From positions 4,341,501-4,405,500 of the forward strand of contig NZ_LT960614.1 in assembly GCF_900231165.1 (NCBI RefSeq): DNA of 64,000 bases. The letters run 5' to 3'. The position numbers were made by a program, and so were the translations under genes. Below the pieces are notes generated by a model that worked only from the letters and a program-made list of their open reading frames with translations, was not told the DNA's origin and did not search any database. Shown piece after piece: positions 1-10,663 of this stretch. Numbering within the stretch: the stretch's first letter is position 1; each line of letters opens with the position of its first letter. The stretch comes from Hartmannibacter diazotrophicus (lineage in GTDB: Bacteria; Pseudomonadota; Alphaproteobacteria; Rhizobiales; Pleomorphomonadaceae).

Positions 1-2915
1 TCGTCTTCCTCGGTGATGGCGTCGAGATAGTCCGGCACCCCTTGCGTCTTCAGGTGCGCGACGATCTCCTCGACCTCCACGTCGGAGACGAAGGGGCCGT
101 GAACGCGCTGGATGCGCCCGCCGCCCGCCATGTAGAGCATGTCGCCCTGGCCGAGGAGCTGCTCGGCGCCCTGCTCGCCGAGGATGGTGCGGCTGTCGAT
201 CTTCGACGTCACCTGGAAGGAGACGCGGGTCGGGAAGTTGGCCTTGATAGTGCCGGTGATGACGTCCACGGACGGACGCTGCGTCGCCATGACGACGTGG
301 ATGCCGGCCGCGCGCGCCATCTGGGCAAGCCGCTGCACCGCGCCCTCGATTTCCTTGCCCGCGACCATCATCAGGTCGGCCATCTCGTCGATGATGACGA
401 CAATGAACGGCATCGGCTGCAGGTCGAATTCCTCGGTCTCGAAGATCGGCTCGCCGGTTTCGCGATCGAAACCCGTCTGCACGGTCCGGCTGATCTGCTC
501 GCCCTTTTCCATCGCCTGCGAAACACGGGCGTTGAAGCCGTCGATGTTGCGCACGCCGATCTTGGCCATCTTCTTGTAGCGGTCCTCCATCTCGCGGACC
601 GTCCACTTGAGCGCCACCACCGCCTTCTTCGGGTCGGTGACGACCGGCGTCAGGAGGTGCGGAATGCCGTCATAAACGGAAAGCTCCAGCATCTTGGGGT
701 CGATCATGATCAGGCGGCACTGCTCCGGCGTCAGCCGGTAGAGCAGCGACATAATCATCGTGTTGATGGCGACCGACTTGCCCGAGCCGGTGGTGCCGGC
801 GACCAGCATGTGCGGCGTGCGGGCAAGGTCGACGATGACGCTCTCGCCGCCGATGGTCTTGCCGAGCGCCAGCGCGAGGCGCGCCTTGGTGCGCTCGAAT
901 TCCTCGCTGCCGAGGATTTCGCGCAGGTAGACCATCTCCCGGTGCTGGTTCGGCAGTTCGATGCCGATGGCGTTCTTGCCGGGGATGACCGCCACGCGCG
1001 CCGCGATGGCGCTCATCGAACGGGCGATGTCGTCGGCAAGGCCGATGACTCGGCTCGACTTGATGCCCGGCGCCGGTTCCAGTTCGTAGAGCGTCACGAC
1101 GGGGCCGGGACGCACATGGATGATCTCGCCCTTGACGCCGAAGTCGTCGAGAACGCCTTCCAGAATGCGGGCATTCTGTTCCAGCGCATCGGAGGAAATC
1201 TTGACCTGACCATCGGCGCGCGGCTCGGCGAGAAGCTGCAGCGGCGGGAAGACATAGCCCTCCTCGTGACCCGGCAGGCGCGGCTGGGCATCGTTGACGA
1301 GGCGGCGGCCGGGCTTCGGCGGCGGGGCGGCCGGCGTCACGCGCGGGGCCATCGGCGGCCCCTGTTCGGCGCCGCTGGTGTCGGCGTGCGGCTGTCCGCG
1401 CCCGTCACGGGCAAAGGCGGGCGGAGGCGCGGCCGGCGGACGCGCTTGGGGCCGCGCAACCGGACGGGAGACCATGGGCGGCTCGACGCGCGCATCGGCG
1501 GACCGCGGGCGCAGCCATCCGCCGCGCTTCTGCGGCGTCACCGGCACCGGATCGGCATCTTCCCAGCCGCCGGCATCGTGACCGAAATCCTGCTCCGGCT
1601 GGTCGGAGCCATCGTAGTCGTGCTCCGGTTCCGGAGCCGGTGCGGGCCTGCGCAGGGCGGCCGGGCCGCGCAAGGGACGCGGCGGCGGAACGACCGTCGG
1701 ATCGGGACGCGGCATGACCCGCGCGGCCGGCTCCATATGCACCGAACCCATAGCCCGTTCCTCGGGCATCATGTCCTGCTCGTAGGCGGCATCCTGCCAG
1801 TGCGCACGCGGAACGGCCACCTCGACGGGCGGCGGAACCGGCGCCATGCGGCCCTGCCGCTGCACCGGCGCCGGATGATAGGCCTCGCCGTAGCCGTCCA
1901 TCGCCTCGTCGGAGGCGGCCAGATTGCGCACCAGACGTCCGAGCCGACGCTCGCCTTCGACCGGGATCGGACGTTCCGGCGCTTCCACCTGCACCGCCCG
2001 GCCACGCGCCATCTCGGCCATCACCGGTTCGCGGCGGGCGTCATAGTCCGGCGGGACGTGAATCTGCCGGCGCCGCGCCTGACGGTGCGGCGGTTCGGGA
2101 ACATAGGGATCCGGCTCGAAGTCCGTCGGATCGAAGATCTCTTCGCCGGGATAGGCGAAGTTGGGCTCCCGCCGCCCGAACCTGCGGCCGAGCGAGAAGC
2201 GCAGCGACAGGATGGAGTGCGAGACGAGACCGGTGACGCCCGCCAGGAAACCGCCGCGCTGCGGCTCCTCGTCCGGCTCGTCATCCTCGAGCGGGCCATC
2301 GAAGGCAAGGTCTTCTTCCTCGTCGGCGCCCGCCGGAAAGCCGGAGGCATAGGCCATCAGGCCAAGCCCCAGGACAGCGGTCACCACGCCGACGATGACC
2401 CGGTAGGTTCCCGAAATCAGGCCGCCGGAGAAGACCGCCGGGATTTCCAGCACGAGATCGCCGAGATAACCGCCAAGGCCCATCGGAAGCGGCCACGCCT
2501 GCGGCACCGGCAGAACGCCAATGCAGGCAGCCGCGATGCAGACGCCGGCAGCCCAGGCGAGGATGCGGCCACGGGCGATCGAAACACGCCGTCCGGACAG
2601 CAGCGACCATCCCCACGTCACCACCGGAATGAGAAAGACCGCCGAGGTGAGCCCGACGAACTGCATGACGAAATCTGCGATGATGGCACCGCCATGCCCC
2701 AGCGCATTGCGCACCGGCAGATCGGCCGCGGTCGCATGGCTCCAGCTCGGATCGTCGACCGACCATGTCGCGAGCGCCGCCGCGAGCGCCGCCGACAAGG
2801 CGATGAGAACGAGGCCGCCCGCGCCGGCGAAATTGCGGCGCAAGACCTGCCGCAGACGGTGGTCCGAGGACATCTTGGCGGAATTGAGCGTTCTCGATAG
2901 ACGCATGCTACGCAT
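1..2915 (-). CDS. ftsK: DNA translocase FtsK (C-terminal end outside window)
   Basis: Septal DNA translocase that pumps chromosome termini through the closing division site. Reading leftward from ATG at 2915 (a second in-frame ATG lies at 2906), the protein opens with a cluster of four or so hydrophobic membrane segments within roughly the first 170 residues. A long acidic, Pro/Arg-rich linker follows, then the motor domain. The Walker A motif GTTGSGKSV is visible, with its lysine near residue 713 (nt 777-779). The Walker B region [12 protein letters not shown] and the motif [13 protein letters not shown] come after it. The frame is open to the window edge, so the last part, including the gamma DNA-reading domain, is not visible. 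It lies downstream of the aminotransferase and a small ORF on the same strand. Family assignment is secure. Confidence 0.95.
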   Translation of the reverse strand, partial: MRSMRLSRTLNSAKMSSDHRLRQVLRRNFAGAGGLVLIALSAALAAALATWSVDDPSWSHATAADLPVRNALGHGGAIIADFVMQFVGLTSAVFLIPVVTWGWSLLSGRRVSIARGRILAWAAGVCIAAACIGVLPVPQAWPLPMGLGGYLGDLVLEIPAVFSGGLISGTYRVIVGVVTAVLGLGLMAYASGFPAGADEEEDLAFDGPLEDDEPDEEPQRGGFLAGVTGLVSHSILSLRFSLGRRFGRREPNFAYPGEEIFDPTDFEPDPYVPEPPHRQARRRQIHVPPDYDARREPVMAEMARGRAVQVEAPERPIPVEGERRLGRLVRNLAASDEAMDGYGEAYHPAPVQRQGRMAPVPPPVEVAVPRAHWQDAAYEQDMMPEERAMGSVHMEPAARVMPRPDPTVVPPPRPLRGPAALRRPAPAPEPEHDYDGSDQPEQDFGHDAGGWEDADPVPVTPQKRGGWLRPRSADARVEPPMVSRPVARPQARPPAAPPPAFARDGRGQPHADTSGAEQGPPMAPRVTPAAPPPKPGRRLVNDAQPRLPGHEEGYVFPPLQLLAEPRADGQVKISSDALEQNARILEGVLDDFGVKGEIIHVRPGPVVTLYELEPAPGIKSSRVIGLADDIARSMSAIAARVAVIPGKNAIGIELPNQHREMVYLREILGSEEFERTKARLALALGKTIGGESVIVDLARTPHMLVAGTTGSGKSVAINTMIMSLLYRLTPEQCRLIMIDPKMLELSVYDGIPHLLTPVVTDPKKAVVALKWTVREMEDRYKKMAKIGVRNIDGFNARVSQAMEKGEQISRTVQTGFDRETGEPIFETEEFDLQPMPFIVVIIDEMADLMMVAGKEIEGAVQRLAQMARAAGIHVVMATQRPSVDVITGTIKANFPTRVSFQVTSKIDSRTILGEQGAEQLLGQGDMLYMAGGGRIQRVHGPFVSDVEVEEIVAHLKTQGVPDYLDAITEED

Positions 2916-3090
2916 TTCTCGACAGGTATGACGTTTCGTAAAATCCTGACAACGAGCCCCTTAACGTGTCCGGCTCGCTGCCGCCTCCGAAGGTCCATCC
3001 GGCTTGACGCCGGAGGCCCCGCGGCATGACCGGGCCCTTCGGTCCGGCTTCAGTTCGATTCGGTCGGTAAAGACGATGCACCAATCTTCC

Positions 3091-3294
3091 TTACGAAGAC
3101 TTTGCAGGAGTCTTGCCGTCTTCGTCGATTTCCTCGTCGTCCTCGTCCTCTTCCTCGTCCTCCTCGCCGAAGCCGGCGCCGTCGGGCCGGCGCCCGGGCG
3201 CATAGGCAAGGCACGGAATGCCGGCCACGGGATCGGTCATGGCGGTCAGCATGGACGTCAGGCGGTCAAGAAGGATGATCAGCATGGCGATCAT
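3091..3294 (-). CDS. Small ORF, hydrophobic start and acidic tail
   Basis: A 67-residue reading frame whose ATG at 3294 lies two bases past the stop codon of the aminotransferase (3297-3299), so translational coupling is possible. The N-terminus (MIAMLIILLDRL) is hydrophobic but short for a membrane segment. The last third is almost pure Glu/Asp (GEEDEEEDEDDEEIDEDG). No family is recognised. The acidic tail could be a by-product of GC-rich codon structure, but the frame is complete and sits in an otherwise unexplained gap before ftsK. Existence as a protein is uncertain. Confidence 0.4.
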   Translation of the reverse strand: MIAMLIILLDRLTSMLTAMTDPVAGIPCLAYAPGRRPDGAGFGEEDEEEDEDDEEIDEDGKTPAKSS

Positions 3295-3296
3295 GA

Positions 3297-4529
3297 TCAA
3301 ACAGTTGCTCCCTGCAAGGCGCGGCTCTTCAGGACATCGGCGATCCGTCGCAGCGCCAGTTCCGTTCGGGCCTGGTCGTCGACCATGGCCACGCGGATAT
3401 AATTGTCACCCGGATTGCCGTGATCCGGATCGGTCATGGCCAGATAGCCACCCGGCAGCACCTTAACACCGGCATCCTCGAAAAGGCGCCGCGTCACGAT
3501 TTCACCCCCGCCCTGCATCGAGACATCGAGCCAGAGGAAGAAGCCGCCGGCCGGGCGCAGGACCGATGCTCCGAGATCGCAATCGCCAAGGATCGCTTGC
3601 GCCGCATCGAATTTCGCATCGTAGAGACGCCTGTTTTCCGCAACATGCGCCTCGTCCGAAAGCGCGGCCACGGCCACGGCCTGCACCGGCAGCGGCACCT
3701 GCGGCGCATAGATATTGCGCGAGACGGCCCAGCGCGAGAGGAACTCCGGATCGCCGGCGGCAAAACCGCAGCGCAGGCCCGGCAGGTTCGACCGCTTGGA
3801 AAGCGAATTGAAGGCGATGACCTTGCCATGTCCCCCGCCAAGGCGGTCCGCCGCCTCAAGGACACCGGCCGGCGGTGCCCCGCGCCAGATCTCCGAGTAG
3901 CATTCATCGGCAAAGAGCAGGAAGTCGTGCTTCCGCGCCGTCTCGATCAGCCTCGTCCACTGATCGAGGCTGGCGACCGCGCCCTGCGGATTGGCGGGCG
4001 ATGCGAAATAGAAGGCGACCGTCCGCTCCAGCGTTGCGGTCGGCACCGCGCCGATATCCGGCAGATAGCCGGTCTCCGGCCCCGCCGGCAGGAGAACGGG
4101 CTCCGCGCCGGCGATCTCCGCGCCCGAGGCATAGACGGCATAGAAGGGATTGGGGATCAGCACGGCCGGTCGCTCGACGCCGCGCGCCCTCGCCTGCCCG
4201 ATCGCCTCGATGGAGGCCGAAAAGAGCCCGTCCCGCGATCCGTTGAGCGGCAGGACACCCTTATCCTCGTCGACGGATGTGCCGAGGCCATAGCGGCGCT
4301 GGAGCCAGCCCGCGACCGCCTGACGAAAGGCAAGACTGCCACGGATCGGCGGATAGCGTCCGAAGTCCGCGATAGAGCCGGCAAGCGTTGCCGCAACGAA
4401 GTCCGGCACCTTGTGTCTCGGCTCGCCGATGGTGAGATCGAGCACGTCGGCGCCCGGACGCACGTTCTCGATCAGCGCTGCCGCGCGCTGGAAGGGCGAT
4501 GTTCGCAAGGCATTCAGGGCGGCAGTCAT
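3297..4529 (-). CDS. Class I/II PLP aminotransferase, DapC-like
   Basis: A 410-residue fold-type I aminotransferase. The PLP lysine is K245 in NSLSKRSNLPGLRCG, and this SLSKRSN..GLR signature is typical of the succinyldiaminopimelate aminotransferase (DapC) branch. Other family marks are DLTIGEPRH near residue 31, ASPANPQG near 177 and FADECYSEIW near 206. The likely role is transamination in lysine and diaminopimelate synthesis, but substrate cannot be fixed from motifs. The start at 4529 (MTAALNAL) is preferred over an in-frame ATG 17 codons upstream, because the upstream extension is Pro/Asp-rich and not family-like. ftsK lies downstream on the same strand. Confidence 0.85.
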   Translation of the reverse strand: MTAALNALRTSPFQRAAALIENVRPGADVLDLTIGEPRHKVPDFVAATLAGSIADFGRYPPIRGSLAFRQAVAGWLQRRYGLGTSVDEDKGVLPLNGSRDGLFSASIEAIGQARARGVERPAVLIPNPFYAVYASGAEIAGAEPVLLPAGPETGYLPDIGAVPTATLERTVAFYFASPANPQGAVASLDQWTRLIETARKHDFLLFADECYSEIWRGAPPAGVLEAADRLGGGHGKVIAFNSLSKRSNLPGLRCGFAAGDPEFLSRWAVSRNIYAPQVPLPVQAVAVAALSDEAHVAENRRLYDAKFDAAQAILGDCDLGASVLRPAGGFFLWLDVSMQGGGEIVTRRLFEDAGVKVLPGGYLAMTDPDHGNPGDNYIRVAMVDDQARTELALRRIADVLKSRALQGATV

Positions 4530-4765
4530 ATCGTGATCCGGATCCGGTCCCGCGGTCGGACAGCCGTCGCCGGGACGCAATTCATGCGCTGTCCGGCTCG
4601 GCTGTGAACCATGACCAAAGCCTAAAGACGCGTGGTTAAGACGGCTTTAATTCGCAACTGCGGCGCGTTGGTGGAGATCACCAGGAAATGAAGCAGGCCG
4701 GTCCGCGCGGACCGCGAAGACAGGGTCAAAAATGCCGGAAGGCGAGAGGCTCGCCAGCGGGGCCG

Positions 4766-4798
4766 ATAAAAAAAGGGCCGGCTGTCGCCGACCCTTTC
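4766..4798 (-). terminator. Rho-independent terminator of glnK1
   Basis: On the minus strand an 11-bp GC-rich stem (AAAGGGTCGGC pairing with GCCGGCCCTTT, one mismatch) is followed directly by a run of T. It lies about 100 bp after the glnK1 stop. Confidence 0.8.
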
Positions 4799-4897
4799 AA
4801 TCTCATGTTTCCTTGGCCCTGTCCGGCCGGTCCGCTCCTTCACCCGCCAACCCGGCAGTTTCGAAGCACGCACCGACGACCGGCGGCAGGTCTTGCC

Positions 4898-5251
<354 letters not shown>

Positions 5252-5338
5252 TTATTGCCTTGGCTCGCCGGTCAGCCGGACCGGTGCTCGACACTGCGGC
5301 CTTTTCTTGGGGCCGGGATGTTGCTGCCTGCCGGGTCA

Positions 5339-5363
5339 TTCTGCGGCAGCAAATGCCGCAGAA
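5339..5363. repeat. Perfect 10-bp inverted repeat before glnK1
   Basis: TTCTGCGGCA and TGCCGCAGAA are separated by five bases. No T tract follows on the minus strand, so this is not a standard terminator. It may be a leader hairpin, an RNA processing site or an operator for glnK1. Confidence 0.55.
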
Positions 5364-5467
5364 GAAAACCGGGCTCCTCCCATGCCCTTCGACATCAACT
5401 TAGAGGCTTCATGAAAAAAGAGTAGTCCTTTTTCAATGACCTGCCGTCGCCGGAAGACATTTTCTCC

Positions 5468-5495
5468 GGCTGCCCGCAAGGATTTGCGGACAGCC
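5468..5495 (-). repeat. Hairpin just after amtB1
   Basis: Twelve-base arms with one mismatch and a four-base loop lie 36 bp past the amtB1 stop. There is no U-tract on the amtB1 strand, so termination would be inefficient or need Rho. It could be a 3' stabilising or processing stem in an amtB1-glnK1 transcript. Confidence 0.5.
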
Positions 5496-5531
5496 TGTGT
5501 GGGACGAACCGGGTGAACCCGGGGGTCAGGC

Positions 5532-6875
5532 TTAGCTGTTGTGGTAGGCCGACTCGCCGTGGCTCGACAGGTCGAGACCGCCGCGTTCCGCTTCCAGGCT
5601 CGGACGCAGCCCGACGATGATGTCGACGACCTTGAAGAGCACGATGGAGAGGATGCCGCTCCAGATGATCGTCGTGACGACCGCCTCGATCTGGATGATG
5701 ACCTGCGAGGAGATGGAGAAGTCGTCACCGCCGGTGCCGCCGAGGCCGGGCGCCATGAAGACGCCGGTGCCGATGGCGCCGATGATGCCGCCGATGCCAT
5801 GGACGCCGAAGACGTCGAGGCTGTCGTCATAACCCATCTTCGGCTTCACGACGGAGACGAAGAAGTAGCAGCCGAGCGCCGCGATGGCACCGAGCACGAT
5901 CGAGCCGATCGGACCGGAGGTGCCGCAGGCCGGGGTGATGGCGACGAGGCCGGCAACGACGCCCGAGGCAGCACCCAGCATCGAGGCCTTGCCGCGGGTG
6001 ATGGTTTCGATGAGGCACCAGGCAACGCAGGCGGCCGCGGTCGCGATGAAGGTGTTCATCATCACGAGCGTTGTCGTGCCATTGGCCTCGAGGTTGGAGC
6101 CGGCATTGAAGCCGAACCAGCCGACCCAGAGAAGCGAGGCACCGACCATGGTGAGGGTCATGGAGTGCGGCGCCATCATTTCCTTCGGGTAGCCCGTGCG
6201 CTTGCCGACCATGATGCAGCCGACGAGACCCGCGATACCGGCGTTGATGTGGACCACCGTGCCGCCGGCAAAGTCAATCGCACCGAGGTTGAAGAGGAAG
6301 CCGGACGCATCCCAGACCATGTGGGCGACCGGGAAATAGACGAAGGTGACCCAGAGCGCGCAGAACAGCAGCACGGCCGAGAACTTGATGCGCTCGGCGA
6401 AGGCGCCGACGATCAGGGCGGGCGTGATGGCCGCGAAGGTCATCTGGAAGCAGATGAACACATACTCGGGGATTTCGACGCCTTCGGTGAAGGTTGCCGA
6501 GGTGGAGTCCGGGGTCACGCCGGCAAGGAAGAGCTTGCCGAGACCACCCCAGTAGGGGCTGGTGCCGCCACCGAAGGCGAAGCTGTAGCCGTAGATGACC
6601 CAGAGGAGCATGACGAGCGACGCGACGACCATGACCTGCATCAGGACCGACAGCATGTTCTTGGCACGCACGAGGCCGCCGTAGAACAGGGCAAGGCCGG
6701 GAACGGTCATCATGAGAACCAGGATGGTGCAGAGCATCATCCAGGTCACGTCACCCTTGTCGACTGTCGCGGCCGCAACCGCGGGCGCTTCGGCGGGAGC
6801 ATCCTGCCCGAATGCGGGCAAAGCCGCCAGAGCGGCCATCGCGGCGGCCGCTGGTACGATTTTTAGGAACTTCAT
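5532..6875 (-). CDS. amtB: Ammonium transporter AmtB (copy 1)
   Basis: A 447-residue Amt/Mep/Rh channel for ammonium. It has a cleavable-looking signal (residues 1-22, ending ALPAFGQ), a Pro/Ala spacer, then about 11 membrane helices. The two pore histidines are visible in GGTVVHINAG and LDVFGVHGIGG. The start at 6875 (MKFLKIV) puts the signal peptide at the N-terminus; upstream in-frame sequence is low-complexity Gly/Arg. A sigma-54 promoter lies about 155 bp upstream on the same strand. It is clearly diverged from amtB2, unlike the almost identical GlnK pair. Confidence 0.95.
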   Translation of the reverse strand: MKFLKIVPAAAAMAALAALPAFGQDAPAEAPAVAAATVDKGDVTWMMLCTILVLMMTVPGLALFYGGLVRAKNMLSVLMQVMVVASLVMLLWVIYGYSFAFGGGTSPYWGGLGKLFLAGVTPDSTSATFTEGVEIPEYVFICFQMTFAAITPALIVGAFAERIKFSAVLLFCALWVTFVYFPVAHMVWDASGFLFNLGAIDFAGGTVVHINAGIAGLVGCIMVGKRTGYPKEMMAPHSMTLTMVGASLLWVGWFGFNAGSNLEANGTTTLVMMNTFIATAAACVAWCLIETITRGKASMLGAASGVVAGLVAITPACGTSGPIGSIVLGAIAALGCYFFVSVVKPKMGYDDSLDVFGVHGIGGIIGAIGTGVFMAPGLGGTGGDDFSISSQVIIQIEAVVTTIIWSGILSIVLFKVVDIIVGLRPSLEAERGGLDLSSHGESAYHNS

Positions 6876-7030
6876 GGACGTGCCTTTTGCTGCAGAACGA
6901 CAAAATGATTCGTTGGCCGAACGCCTTTTTATGGATGCCGTCACGCCTTCTCCCCCTCCCCCGCCAGTTGCGGCTCGGATCGAACGCATTGGACAGGCCC
7001 GCCACAAGTCTGCGGCCCACGGTACCTTTC

Positions 7031-7051
7031 TTAACAATCTTCGTGCCAAGT
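7031..7051 (-). promoter_or_regulatory. Sigma-54 promoter driving amtB1
   Basis: Read on the minus strand the site is ACTTGGCACGAAGATTGTT, matching the RpoN pattern TGGCACG-N4-TTG. The predicted start is near 7022, leaving about 145 nt of leader before amtB1. The same 19 bases occur at 7371-7389 on the plus strand. Sigma-54 control fits nitrogen-limitation induction through NtrC. Confidence 0.8.
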
Positions 7052-7159
7052 GCCTGATTCAGCCCTCCGGCGGCGATTTAGCCGCCCACGTCGGCGCGTC
7101 AGTCTTGTTGCAGCGCCAATCGAGTTGGCCCGCCGCGGCCAAACCTAGGCCAAATTAAG

Positions 7160-7173
7160 GCGCAAAATTGCGC
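7160..7173. promoter_or_regulatory. NtrC-like dyad between the divergent promoters
   Basis: The inverted repeat GCGCAA-AA-TTGCGC lies between the two sigma-54 promoters, 109 bp from one and 198 bp from the other, where an enhancer serving both would sit. It resembles NtrC sites only loosely. A weaker dyad (GCAT-ACG-ATGC) lies near 7237-7247. Confidence 0.4.
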
Positions 7174-7370
7174 AACAGATAATCATTTGCCCATTTATTA
7201 TGCCGTTATCGGACGCAGCGTCGCTCAGCAGCCGGTGCATACGATGCGTTTTTGAGCAATTCGCCGCAATCGTGAATTTCGCCCGCAGACACCTGTATTC
7301 CTTAACGGCAACAAGCCTATTTCCATCATACTAAAACGATTAATCTGGCGCGCTGGACAATCTATCGGCG

Positions 7371-7390
7371 ACTTGGCACGAAGATTGTTT
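7371..7390 (+). promoter_or_regulatory. Sigma-54 promoter driving glnK2-amtB2
   Basis: ACTTGGCACGAAGATTGTTT matches TGGCACG-N4-TTG and is identical over 19 nt to the oppositely oriented site at 7031-7051. A transcript from here would carry an unusually long leader of about 380 nt before glnK2. No convincing gene is seen in that leader, only small GC-rich hairpins such as CGGCAG...CTGCCG around 7688-7707. Confidence 0.75.
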
Positions 7391-7504
7391 CACCCAATTG
7401 CGATCAATAGCCAAAGCGCCCGATCTCTTGGATCGATATTCGTTCTGACAGGTCGGGCAAGCTTTGTTGGGGGCAGAACAATTGGCCGTGCCGCATCGAG
7501 ATAA

Positions 7505-8116
<612 letters not shown>

Positions 8117-8167
8117 GCCCGGCATTCTCCGGCAAGACTTGATCCGAGAAGATAAGGAAGATCAGTA

Positions 8168-9508
8168 ATGAAGCACCCCAAGTCTCTCCTTGGCCTGACA
8201 GCGGCCCTGGTGCTGGCGTCGATGCCGGCCTTCGGCCAGGATGCTGCGCCAGCGGCAGAAGCACCGGCTTTCGCGCCCGTCGCCGACACTGCCTATATTT
8301 TCAACACTCTCCTGTTCCTGATGGGCGGCTTCCTCGTGATGTGGATGGCCGCCGGCTTCGCCATGCTGGAGGCCGGCCTCGTCCGCACCAAGAACGTGTC
8401 GATGCAGTGCCTGAAGAACATCGCCCTCTATGCGGTCGCCGGCATCATGTTCTGGATCACCGGCTACAAGCTGATGTATGTCGGCGTCGACGGCGGCTAC
8501 ATGGGCAGCTTCGGGCCCTATTCCTTCGATCCGGTCGGCGGCAATGCGCTCGACACCGGCTATTCGACGGCGTCCGACTGGTTCTTCCAGATGGTCTTCT
8601 GCGCGACGACCGCCTCGATCGTGTCGGGCACGCTCGCCGAGCGCATCAAGCTCTGGCCGTTCCTGATCTTCACGGTCATCCTGACCGGTATCCTCTACCC
8701 GATCACCGGTTCCTGGCAGTGGGGTGCCGGCTGGCTGAGCGAAATGGGCTTCTCCGACTTCGCCGGTTCCACGCTCGTTCACTCGGTCGGCGGCTGGGCG
8801 GCCCTGTCGGGCGCCCTCATCCTCGGCGCGCGCAAGGGCAAGTATGGCCCGAACGGCCAGATCAATGCGATCCCCGGCTCCTCCATGCCGCTGGCAACGC
8901 TCGGCACCTTCATTCTCTGGCTCGGCTGGTTCGGCTTCAACGGCGCATCGCAGCTGGCCATGGGAACCATCGGTGACGTTTCCGACGTCTCGCGCATTTT
9001 CGCCAACACCAACCTCGCTGCCTGCGGCGGCGTCGTCGCGGCCATGATCCTGACCCAGATCCTCTACAAGAAGGTCGACGTCACCATGGCGCTCAACGGC
9101 GCTCTCGCCGGTCTCGTTTCCATCACCGCCGAGCCGCTGATGCCCTCGCCGCTGCTGTCGATTGTCATCGGCGCCATCGGCGGCATCATCGTCGTCATCA
9201 CCGTGCCGATGTTCGACAAGATGAAGATCGACGACGTCGTCGGCGCGCTTCCGGTCCACCTGCTCTGCGGCATCTGGGGCACCATCGCCGTGCCGATCTC
9301 CAACGACGGCACGTCCTTTGCCACGCAGGCCACCGGCATCGCCGCCATCGGCATCTTCACCCTGGTTGCCAGCGGCATCGTCTGGATGGTCCTGAAGGTC
9401 ACTGTCGGCATTCGCGTCAGCGAGGAAGAAGAGGCCATGGGTCTCGATCAGGCCGAGATTGGCGTCGAGGCCTATCCGGAGTTCGGTGTCGGCTCGGCCC
9501 GTCTCTGA
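8168..9508 (+). CDS. amtB: Ammonium transporter AmtB (copy 2)
   Basis: A 446-residue Amt-family ammonium channel. It has a signal peptide (residues 1-23, MPAFGQDA) and about 11 membrane spans. The two conserved pore histidines lie in STLVHSVGGWAAL and ALPVHLLCGIWGT. The cytosolic tail is acidic (SEEEEAMGLDQAE). The upstream ribosome site is GATAAGGAAGATCAGTA. It forms a two-gene unit with glnK2, whose product should bind its cytosolic face and close the pore when nitrogen is sufficient. A bidirectional terminator follows. Confidence 0.95.
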   Translation: MKHPKSLLGLTAALVLASMPAFGQDAAPAAEAPAFAPVADTAYIFNTLLFLMGGFLVMWMAAGFAMLEAGLVRTKNVSMQCLKNIALYAVAGIMFWITGYKLMYVGVDGGYMGSFGPYSFDPVGGNALDTGYSTASDWFFQMVFCATTASIVSGTLAERIKLWPFLIFTVILTGILYPITGSWQWGAGWLSEMGFSDFAGSTLVHSVGGWAALSGALILGARKGKYGPNGQINAIPGSSMPLATLGTFILWLGWFGFNGASQLAMGTIGDVSDVSRIFANTNLAACGGVVAAMILTQILYKKVDVTMALNGALAGLVSITAEPLMPSPLLSIVIGAIGGIIVVITVPMFDKMKIDDVVGALPVHLLCGIWGTIAVPISNDGTSFATQATGIAAIGIFTLVASGIVWMVLKVTVGIRVSEEEEAMGLDQAEIGVEAYPEFGVGSARL

Positions 9509-9534
9509 CGGTCTGGCCGATCAGGCCCCGAGAT

Positions 9535-9572
9535 AAAAAAGCGAAGGCCCGGCGAACCCGCCGGGCCTTCTT
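9535..9572. terminator. Bidirectional terminator between amtB2 and tesB
   Basis: GAAGGCCCGGCG and its complement form a strong stem, flanked by A6 on the left and a TTCTTG tail on the right. It serves amtB2 (plus) and tesB (minus), which converge here. Confidence 0.8.
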
Positions 9573-9605
9573 GCATTGGAAGCCGAGAAGAAGAAGAAGA
9601 AGAAA

Positions 9606-10466
9606 TCAGCCCTGCCGGCGCGGCCGGATCAGACCCTCCTGGGCGACGGACGCGACCAGTGCGCCGTCGCGGCTGTAGATGGAGCCGCGCGTGAAGCCCC
9701 GCCCGCCGGCGCTTGCCGGGCTCTCCTGCGCATAGAGCATCCAGTCGTCGAGCCGGAACGGCCGGTGGAACCAGATGGCGTGATCGAGGCTCGCGGACTG
9801 GAGATCGGGATCGAAGACGGCCTTGCCATGCGCGTAGAGAGCCGTGTCCAGCAGCGTCATGTCCGACACATAGGCCAGCGCCGCCCGGTGCAGGCCGTCG
9901 TCGTCGGGAAGAGGATCGCACATGCGGAACCAGAGCAACTGGCTCGGCTTGCCGTCGTCGCGCCGCATGTAGCGGGCGATGTCGACGGGCCGCAGTTCGA
10001 CCGGGCGCGGCCGCTCCCAGTAACGCCGGATCGGCTCCGGTGCTTCCTGGAGGTGATGCGCCACCATCTCCTCCTGGCCCGGCAGGCTGTCCGGATCAGG
10101 AATGCCCTCCGGCATGTCCATCTGGTGCTCAAGGCCCGGCTCGGCGACATGGAAGGAGGCCGCCAGAGAGAAGATCGCCCGTCCGTTCTGGATCGCCACG
10201 ACGCGCCGGGTCGTGAAGCTGCCGCCGTCGCGGATGCGGTCGACATCGTAGATGATGGGGATCGTCGGATCGCCAGGCAGGAGGAAATAGGCGTGCAGCG
10301 AATGCGCCAGCCGCTCCTTGGCCACCGTCTGGGTGGCCGCGTTCAGGGCCTGCGCAATTACCAGACCGCCGAAGACCCTCTGCCAGCCGACATTCGGGCT
10401 GACGCCGCGAAAGAGATTGCGCTCGATCCGCTCCAGCCTCAGGATCTCCTCGATCGCCTGCATCAT
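9606..10466 (-). CDS. tesB: Acyl-CoA thioesterase II
   Basis: A 286-residue double-hotdog thioesterase that hydrolyses acyl-CoA to free acid and CoA. Family marks in order are VFGGLVIAQAL near residue 32, HSLHAYFLLPGDP near 55, RIRDGGSFTTRRV near 77, YVSDMTLLDTAL, SLDHAIWFHRPF, and the terminal QEGLIRPR containing the expected catalytic Gln. Asp in SDMTLLD and the Asp/His region SLDHAIWFH fit the Asp-Thr/Ser-Gln site. Length equals the usual 285-290. It is divergent from the UbiH-type gene, with a 197-bp gap. Confidence 0.93.
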   Translation of the reverse strand: MMQAIEEILRLERIERNLFRGVSPNVGWQRVFGGLVIAQALNAATQTVAKERLAHSLHAYFLLPGDPTIPIIYDVDRIRDGGSFTTRRVVAIQNGRAIFSLAASFHVAEPGLEHQMDMPEGIPDPDSLPGQEEMVAHHLQEAPEPIRRYWERPRPVELRPVDIARYMRRDDGKPSQLLWFRMCDPLPDDDGLHRAALAYVSDMTLLDTALYAHGKAVFDPDLQSASLDHAIWFHRPFRLDDWMLYAQESPASAGGRGFTRGSIYSRDGALVASVAQEGLIRPRRQG

Positions 10467-10663
10467 TCACTCCCTCTTGCTTCACATGTCCGGGGCGCGG
10501 CGCGGCCTGCGCACGGTTCGGACCGCAATGCCTTGATCTGTTTCATGGACCCTTGCGACGGATCTCCTTATATAACGGCCAGACATCCTCACCAGAGGCC
10601 CATTCGGCACCGGCCGGCGCACCGCGAGCGACAAGGTGACGCCCGAAAGACGGGAACAGGATC

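Noticed and set aside
42-2900. 952-codon open frame on the plus strand
   Set aside because: Exact antisense of ftsK; Arg/His/Asp-rich composition typical of the shadow frame in GC-rich DNA.
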